Shown here in pieces: positions 59,280 to 64,000 of a stretch of DNA of 64,000 bases. The position numbers and the translations under genes were made by a program. This DNA comes from Brevibacillus aydinogluensis (GTDB lineage: Bacteria > Bacillota > Bacilli > Brevibacillales > Brevibacillaceae), in NCBI RefSeq assembly GCF_031954365.1, contig NZ_JAUSVZ010000021.1. The stretch is one strand, 5' to 3'. The notes beneath the pieces were generated by a model. That model was given only the letters and a program-made list of their open reading frames with translations, had not been told where the DNA came from and searched no databases. The stretch's first letter is position 1, and the number at the start of each line of letters is the position of its first letter.

Positions 59280-60982
59280 AACAGCGGTACTCTTTTGCCC
59301 TCAGCGGCTTTACCGTGCTGAAATGGTTGATGTATCTTTTTTTCCTCGTGTTTTTGCTGGTCCCGCTGTTTTCCATCCTGCTCGTCAGCCTGACCGGAGA
59401 GCCGGTCAACCTGTTTGGCAGCCTGACCAGTCAAAAAATATTGATGTCCACGCTGAAGAAGCTCTCCAACCTGTCGCTGGACGCGTACTCGTCGCTGGTG
59501 GAAGGCACCGGGTACTTTGCCGCGCTGATGAACAGCCTGAAGCTGAGCACGGGGGTGGCGCTGCTGGTGACGGTGTTGGTGCTGCCGATCGCCTACGCCT
59601 TCGCCCGCACCACCATGCCGTGGAAACCGTTCTTCGCCGCGCTCTGCACCATCCCGCTGGTGGTGCCGACGTTCATCTCCTCCTACGCGTTTACGCTGAT
59701 GTTCGGCAAGACCGGGTGGGTCAACCACATCTACCGGTCGCTGGGCGGCGAAGGCGTGCTGTTTGACGTGCAGTCGATGCTGGGAATCGTGCTGGTACAG
59801 GTCTTTTTCTTCTTTCCCTACGCGCTGTGGCCGATGGTGGCGGCGTTCAAGATCAGCGACCTGACGCTGGAGGAGGCGTCGCAAAACCTGGGGGCGAAAG
59901 GCTGGTACACCTTTTTGCGGGTGACCCTGCCGCTGGCCGTGCCGGGGATCGTCTCCAGCATGCTGTTGATTTTTACCGTCAGCTTTTCCGATTTCGGGAC
60001 GCCGATCATTCTGGCGCCCAAAGACCTGAACCTGATCGTGGTCGAAGCGTACCGCGAGATCGCCGGCTTCTACAACTGGGCGGGCTCGGCCGTCCTGACC
60101 GTCATCATGCTGCTGGTGGCCGCCTTCTTTTTCTGGTTGCAGCGGTTAGTGATCAAAGGGAAGGAGTACGGCACCATCTCGGGCAAGCCGACGCGGCAGA
60201 AGCTGAATGACCACAAAGGGGTCGTCTCCGTGCTCACCGTCTACACTTTCCTGGTGATGCTGGTGCCGCTTTTGGCAGTCGGTTCCGTCTTTCTCTCGTC
60301 GCTGGCGACCACCTGGGGGCATCACGCCCTGCCCGACGGCTACACGCTGAAGCATTATCTGACCATTTTCAGCACGTCGCATAAAAATATTGTGAACAGC
60401 CTGGTGCTGGCGGCTGGCGCGCTGGTGCTGAGCGTCGTGATTGCCACGTTTGTTTCCTACTTCGTGGTGCGGCGCGGCTCCGGCGGACTTGACTTCGTCT
60501 CGTCGATCCCGCTGATCGTGCCGGGTATTTCCCTGGGAATTGCGCTGATCCAGACGTTTAATACGGCGCCGCTGAAATTGACCGGCACCGCCCTCTTGCT
60601 GATCGTCGCCTACACGATCCGGCGGATGCCGTACATGATCCGCTCGACGATGAGCTCAATGATGGCGATCCGCAAAGACATCGAAGAAGCGGCCGTCAAC
60701 CTGGGCGCCTCCAACCTGCTGGCAGCCGTTACGGTCATCGGCCCGCTGATGCTGCCGGGCATCGCGGCAGGTGCGATCCTGGTGTTCGTGACGGTAATCA
60801 AGGAGACCAGCATCTCGCTGCTGCTGGCGCCGACGGATTGGGCGCCGATGAGCCTGGCTGTGTTTCAAAACCTGCTGCGGGGCGAGTACTACACCGCTTC
60901 AGCCATGGCGATCCTGATCATCGCCATTGTCATCGCACTGCAGTCTCTGGCAAAAAAACTGACCAAAGACCAACTGTACTAA
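59276..60982 (+). CDS. ABC transporter permease, two fused permease domains
   Basis: 568 residues, about twelve membrane helices. Two homologous permease halves are joined, each with an EAA loop: EEASQNLGAKGWYTFLRVTLPLAVPGI in the first and EEAAVNLGASNLLAAVTVIGPLMLPGI in the second. This is the layout of ThiP and Fbp-like permeases, so a single gene gives both membrane subunits. ATG 59276 overlaps the ATPase stop by 4 bases. Confidence 0.93.
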   Translation: MKQRYSFALSGFTVLKWLMYLFFLVFLLVPLFSILLVSLTGEPVNLFGSLTSQKILMSTLKKLSNLSLDAYSSLVEGTGYFAALMNSLKLSTGVALLVTVLVLPIAYAFARTTMPWKPFFAALCTIPLVVPTFISSYAFTLMFGKTGWVNHIYRSLGGEGVLFDVQSMLGIVLVQVFFFFPYALWPMVAAFKISDLTLEEASQNLGAKGWYTFLRVTLPLAVPGIVSSMLLIFTVSFSDFGTPIILAPKDLNLIVVEAYREIAGFYNWAGSAVLTVIMLLVAAFFFWLQRLVIKGKEYGTISGKPTRQKLNDHKGVVSVLTVYTFLVMLVPLLAVGSVFLSSLATTWGHHALPDGYTLKHYLTIFSTSHKNIVNSLVLAAGALVLSVVIATFVSYFVVRRGSGGLDFVSSIPLIVPGISLGIALIQTFNTAPLKLTGTALLLIVAYTIRRMPYMIRSTMSSMMAIRKDIEEAAVNLGASNLLAAVTVIGPLMLPGIAAGAILVFVTVIKETSISLLLAPTDWAPMSLAVFQNLLRGEYYTASAMAILIIAIVIALQSLAKKLTKDQLY

Positions 60983-60994
60983 GGAGAACGGACA

Positions 60995-61765
60995 ATGAGA
61001 GGGTTTATCTTTGACCTCGACGGTACGGTCTATCTGGGTGATCGGTTGATTGAGGGGGCGGCGGAGGCGATTCGGACGCTGCGAGCGCGCGGCGACAAGG
61101 TGGTGTTCCTCTCCAACAAGCCGATCGCCACCCGCCAGTCCTACGCGGAGAAGCTGACAAACATGGGCATCCCCACAACAGTGGACGACGTGCTCAACTC
61201 TTCGCTGATCACGGCCCGGTATCTGCAGCGGGTATTGCAGCCGGGCGAGCGGGTGCTGGTCATCGGGGAGCAGCCGATCCGTGACGAGCTGGCGGCCCAT
61301 GGCATCGTCATGAGCGACGACCCGTACGATGTGCAGTACGTCGTCCTGTCGTGGGATCGGCGGTTCAGCTACGAGACGCTGAACACGTTGTATCAGGCGG
61401 CGGTACGGGGAGCAAAGGTGATCGCCACCAACCCGGACCGGACGTGCCCGCTGGAAGACGGACAAATCCCGGACACCGGCGCGTTTATCGGCGCATTGGA
61501 AGGGGCGACGGGCAGGCCGATCGACCTCGTGGTGGGCAAACCTTCTCCGATCGCGGCGGAAGAGGCCGTCCGCCACCTGGGGTTGGACTACGCTTCCTGC
61601 TACATGGTGGGCGACCGTTTGGAAACAGACATTAAAATGGGCAACGATACCGGGATGAATTCCGTCCTCGTGCTGACCGGAATCTCCACGAGGGAGATGG
61701 CCGAGCGGAGCGAATACCGTCCGCGCTACATTTTAAATAGCATTAAAGAAATTGTGAATATTTAG
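60995..61765 (+). CDS. HAD-IIA family phosphatase (NagD/AraL-like)
   Basis: 256 residues. Motif I FDLDGTVYLGD with D7 and D9, motif II FLSNKP, lysine in GKPSPIAAEEA and motif IV VGDRLETDI. The C2 cap lies between motifs II and III. Bacillus members dephosphorylate glycerol-3-phosphate, sugar phosphates or nucleotides. It lies 12 bases after the ABC permease and before glpP, so a role in handling an imported or glycolytic phosphate ester is likely. Confidence 0.9.
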   Translation: MRGFIFDLDGTVYLGDRLIEGAAEAIRTLRARGDKVVFLSNKPIATRQSYAEKLTNMGIPTTVDDVLNSSLITARYLQRVLQPGERVLVIGEQPIRDELAAHGIVMSDDPYDVQYVVLSWDRRFSYETLNTLYQAAVRGAKVIATNPDRTCPLEDGQIPDTGAFIGALEGATGRPIDLVVGKPSPIAAEEAVRHLGLDYASCYMVGDRLETDIKMGNDTGMNSVLVLTGISTREMAERSEYRPRYILNSIKEIVNI

Positions 61766-61813
61766 AAACTGGTGGTATAATAGGTACAACCAACCTGACC
61801 TGGAGGGTAACGG

Positions 61814-62371
61814 ATGTATCCTATTGTCGATCTAGTCGAACACCAGACCATCGCTGCGGTTCAAGCGGAAGCCGATGTGGATGACGCGATCAACAGCGAC
61901 GTGAATATCGTCTTTCTGCTGACTGGCTCGATTTTCAACGTCAAGGAGCTGGTCGACCGGATCAAGCAGGCCGGCAAATGCGTCTTTTTGCACATGGAGT
62001 TCATCGAAGGCATCGCGCCCGATAAAAGCGGCGTGGCGTACGTGGCTCAATACATCGCTCCGACCGGCATCATCTCCACCCGCAGCAACCTGATTCGGGT
62101 CGCCAAGGAGATGGGGCTGATGGCAATCCAGCGCATCTTTCTGATCGACCGCAACGCCGTGATCAAAGGCATCAAGGTCGTGGAGCAGAGCATGCCGGAC
62201 GCGGTCGAAGTGATGCCTGGGGTGATGCCGCGGGTGATCCGGGAGATGACTGACCTGACGCCGCTGCCCATCATTGCCGGCGGACTGGTGGGCACCAAGC
62301 AGGAAATTGACGACGCGCTTGCCGCCGGGGCGCTGGCTGTATCGGTCGGCACCAAGGAACTGTGGTACTAG
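61814..62371 (+). CDS. glpP: Glycerol-3-phosphate-responsive antiterminator GlpP
   Basis: 185 residues. GlpP binds glycerol-3-phosphate and the glpD leader RNA to prevent termination. The sequence is a TIM-barrel-like family: IVFLLTGSIFNVKELVDRIKQAGKCVFLHMEFIEGIAPDKSGVAYV, STRSNLIRVAKEMGLMAIQRIFLIDRNAV, MPGVMPRVIREM and IIAGGLVGTKQEIDDALAAGALAVSVGTKELW. It is directly before glpD, as in B. subtilis, and a target terminator is present at 62439-62500. The ATG is 9 bases after TGGAGGG. Confidence 0.96.
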   Translation: MYPIVDLVEHQTIAAVQAEADVDDAINSDVNIVFLLTGSIFNVKELVDRIKQAGKCVFLHMEFIEGIAPDKSGVAYVAQYIAPTGIISTRSNLIRVAKEMGLMAIQRIFLIDRNAVIKGIKVVEQSMPDAVEVMPGVMPRVIREMTDLTPLPIIAGGLVGTKQEIDDALAAGALAVSVGTKELWY

Positions 62372-62438
62372 CGGCGTGTTGTATCGCAAGTCTTCTTGAT
62401 CATTTTTCATAAATAGGATACAGGGAAGAGAACAGGAG

Positions 62439-62500
62439 AACCCCCTTGAAAGGACAGCTTGTCTGATGACGGCAGGCTGCACTTTTCACGGGGGTTTTTT
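62439..62500 (+). terminator. glpD leader terminator (GlpP antitermination site)
   Basis: AACCCCC-TTGAAA pairs with TTTCAC-GGGGGTT, with six T residues, between glpP and glpD. The arrangement is that of the GlpP-controlled glpD leader in Bacillus. Confidence 0.85.
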
Positions 62501-62584
62501 CATGAAACATTGGAGCGCGTGAGAAGAACCGGCGCGGGCGAAGCAGCAGGGAGGCTTTGTTCCCGCCGGAGAGGAGGCTTTTGT

Positions 62585-64000
62585 GTGAACATGACATTTT
62601 CAGCGAGCAGCCGACTGGCTGTACTTCAGGAAATGGCAGGAGAGACGCTTGACCTGCTCGTGATCGGCGGCGGGATTACCGGTGCGGGCATCGCCCTGGA
62701 CGCCAGCGTCCGCGGCATGAAGGTGGGCGTGGTGGAAAAAGCGGACTTCGGTTCGGGGACGAGCAGCCGCTCCACCAAACTGATTCACGGCGGGCTCCGG
62801 TATCTGAAGCAGGGAGAAGTGAAGCTGGTGCGGGAAGTGGGGAGAGAACGAGCCATCCTGTACAAAAACGCCCCCCATCTGGTCATTCCCGCCCCGATGC
62901 TGCTGCCGATCTACCAAGGGGGAACCTATGGCTACCTGGCCACGTCGGTCGGCCTCTACCTGTACGACCTGCTGGCCGGCGTGGAGCGAGCGGAGCGGCG
63001 GAAAATGCTCAGCCGCGACGAGACGATCCGGCAGGAGCCGCTGCTCAGGCGGGACCGGCTCAAAGGAGGCGGCCTCTACGTGGAATACCGCACGGACGAC
63101 GCCCGGCTGACGCTCGACATCATGAAGACGGCGGTGGCACATGGAGCGCGGGCGGTCAATTACGCGGCAGCGCGCCAGTTTCTCTACCACAACGGCCGGT
63201 TGACGGGGGTGCGCGTCGCGGATGGCGTGTCGGGCCAGACGTTTGATCTGTACGCCGCCTGCATCGTCAACGCCGCCGGACCCTGGGTGGACGAACTGCG
63301 ACAATTGGACGGCTCGCTTGCCGGCAAGCGCCTCTACCTGACGAAAGGCGTCCATCTGGTGGTCGCCTACGATCGTCTGCCGGTGTCGCAAGCGGCGTAT
63401 TTTGACACCCCGGACGGACGCATGGTGTTTGTCATCCCGCGCGGCGCGGTCACCTACATCGGTACGACCGACACGCCCTACCGCAACGACATCGACCAGC
63501 CCCGCACCACCGTGGAAGATCGCGACTACCTGCTGCGTGCGGTCAACGCGATGTTCCCCGATGTCAGGCTGAAGCCGCAGGACGTGCTCTCCCACTGGGC
63601 CGGACTGCGCCCGCTGATTTACGAGGAGGGCAAAGGACCGTCGGAACTGTCGCGGAAAGACGAGGTGTTTCATTCCCCTTCCGGACTGATCACCATTGCA
63701 GGAGGCAAGCTGACCGGCTTCCGCAAGATGGCGGAGAAGGTGGTCGATCTGGTGGCGCAGCGGCTGCAGGAGCGGAAAGGCCGATCCTTTCCCGGCTGCA
63801 CGACCGACCGGATCGTGATTAGCGGCGGAGAGCGGCGAGGATGGGAGCGGTATGAAGACTGGAAGCAGGAGATGCTGCGGATGGGGATGGAAAAAGGCGT
63901 CGATCGCCATACGGCGCAGGAGTGGCTCGACACATACGGCACCAACACGCTGCGGATTTACGACCGGCTGCCGGAACCGCCGCTCACCCCCGAACAGCTG
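62585..64000 (+). CDS. glpD: Aerobic glycerol-3-phosphate dehydrogenase GlpD (partial)
   Basis: At least 472 codons, cut by the window end; the Bacillus enzyme is about 555 residues. A membrane-associated flavoprotein oxidising glycerol-3-phosphate to dihydroxyacetone phosphate and passing electrons to menaquinone. FAD-binding VIGGGITGAGIALDASVRG near the start, then SSRSTKLIHGGLRYLKQG, NAAGPWVDELR, and TIAGGKLTGFRKMAEKVVD near the visible end. GTG 62585 is 7 bases after GAGGAGG; ATG 62591 is the alternative. Confidence 0.95.
   Translation, partial: MNMTFSASSRLAVLQEMAGETLDLLVIGGGITGAGIALDASVRGMKVGVVEKADFGSGTSSRSTKLIHGGLRYLKQGEVKLVREVGRERAILYKNAPHLVIPAPMLLPIYQGGTYGYLATSVGLYLYDLLAGVERAERRKMLSRDETIRQEPLLRRDRLKGGGLYVEYRTDDARLTLDIMKTAVAHGARAVNYAAARQFLYHNGRLTGVRVADGVSGQTFDLYAACIVNAAGPWVDELRQLDGSLAGKRLYLTKGVHLVVAYDRLPVSQAAYFDTPDGRMVFVIPRGAVTYIGTTDTPYRNDIDQPRTTVEDRDYLLRAVNAMFPDVRLKPQDVLSHWAGLRPLIYEEGKGPSELSRKDEVFHSPSGLITIAGGKLTGFRKMAEKVVDLVAQRLQERKGRSFPGCTTDRIVISGGERRGWERYEDWKQEMLRMGMEKGVDRHTAQEWLDTYGTNTLRIYDRLPEPPLTPEQL

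Noticed and set aside
62600..63910. A 436-codon minus-strand frame opposite glpD
   Set aside because: Antisense of an evident GlpD, with no domain signal.

Overview
The window looks like chromosome from an endospore-forming member of the Bacillales, most like Brevibacillus and relatives. The evidence is the B. subtilis-type Fnr with a C-terminal cysteine cluster, a narGHJI operon with TTG starts, GlpP-controlled glpD, prkA-yhbH and CotH sporulation genes, and T-box, L-box and CIRCE signals of the Firmicutes type. The genus is an inference from gene content; no 16S sequence is present. The organism is equipped for nitrate respiration and nitric oxide handling.

1-1418: the last bases of a 23S rRNA gene, then thirteen tRNA genes in one orientation with a terminator. 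There is no room for a 5S gene between the 23S end and the first tRNA.

1419-19860, nitrogen-oxide respiration island: ric (Fe-S repair), a ywiC-like gene, a hemerythrin, a DUF488 gene, fnr, an LpdD-like gene, narGHJI, a NarK transporter with a C-terminal PAS domain, a second Crp/Fnr regulator without cysteines, a NirJ-like radical SAM gene joined to a quinol-type NO reductase, and moeA. Five Fnr-type palindromes (TGTGA-N6-TCACA or close variants) sit at the expected distance from -10 elements for ric, fnr, the LpdD-like gene, narG and the radical SAM/qNor operon. No nitrite reductase is present here.

19861-32288, housekeeping genes: a nucleobase permease, a B3/B4-domain protein, rnhA-queG, ogt, a secreted-amidase-like protein, trmL, a HAD hydrolase, an unannotated 30-residue membrane peptide, prkA-yhbH and a DUF3050 gene.

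32289-52559, glycan region: an orphan CIRCE element with a promoter lies upstream of a sugar-nucleotide/mannose-type operon (NDP-sugar synthase, GT4, six-hairpin-like protein, phosphomannomutase, then manA). After a ferritin-like gene and two response regulators comes a Gram-positive Pel-type exopolysaccharide operon: an epimerase fused to PelD, PelE, a PelA-type deacetylase, PelF and PelG. It continues without a break into CotH, VTC-type polyphosphate polymerase and DUF4956 genes. PelD keeps an RxxD c-di-GMP site but has lost the GGDEF active site.

52560-64000: a T-box leader before an Lrp regulator and aminotransferase; a lysine riboswitch before a LysP-type permease (minus strand); an ABC importer behind a leader hairpin, followed by a HAD-IIA phosphatase and glpP; and glpD, cut by the window end, preceded by its GlpP-dependent terminator.

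Starts were chosen by Shine-Dalgarno position, so many genes are shorter than their longest open frames. All functional calls are from reading sequence; no database search was run.
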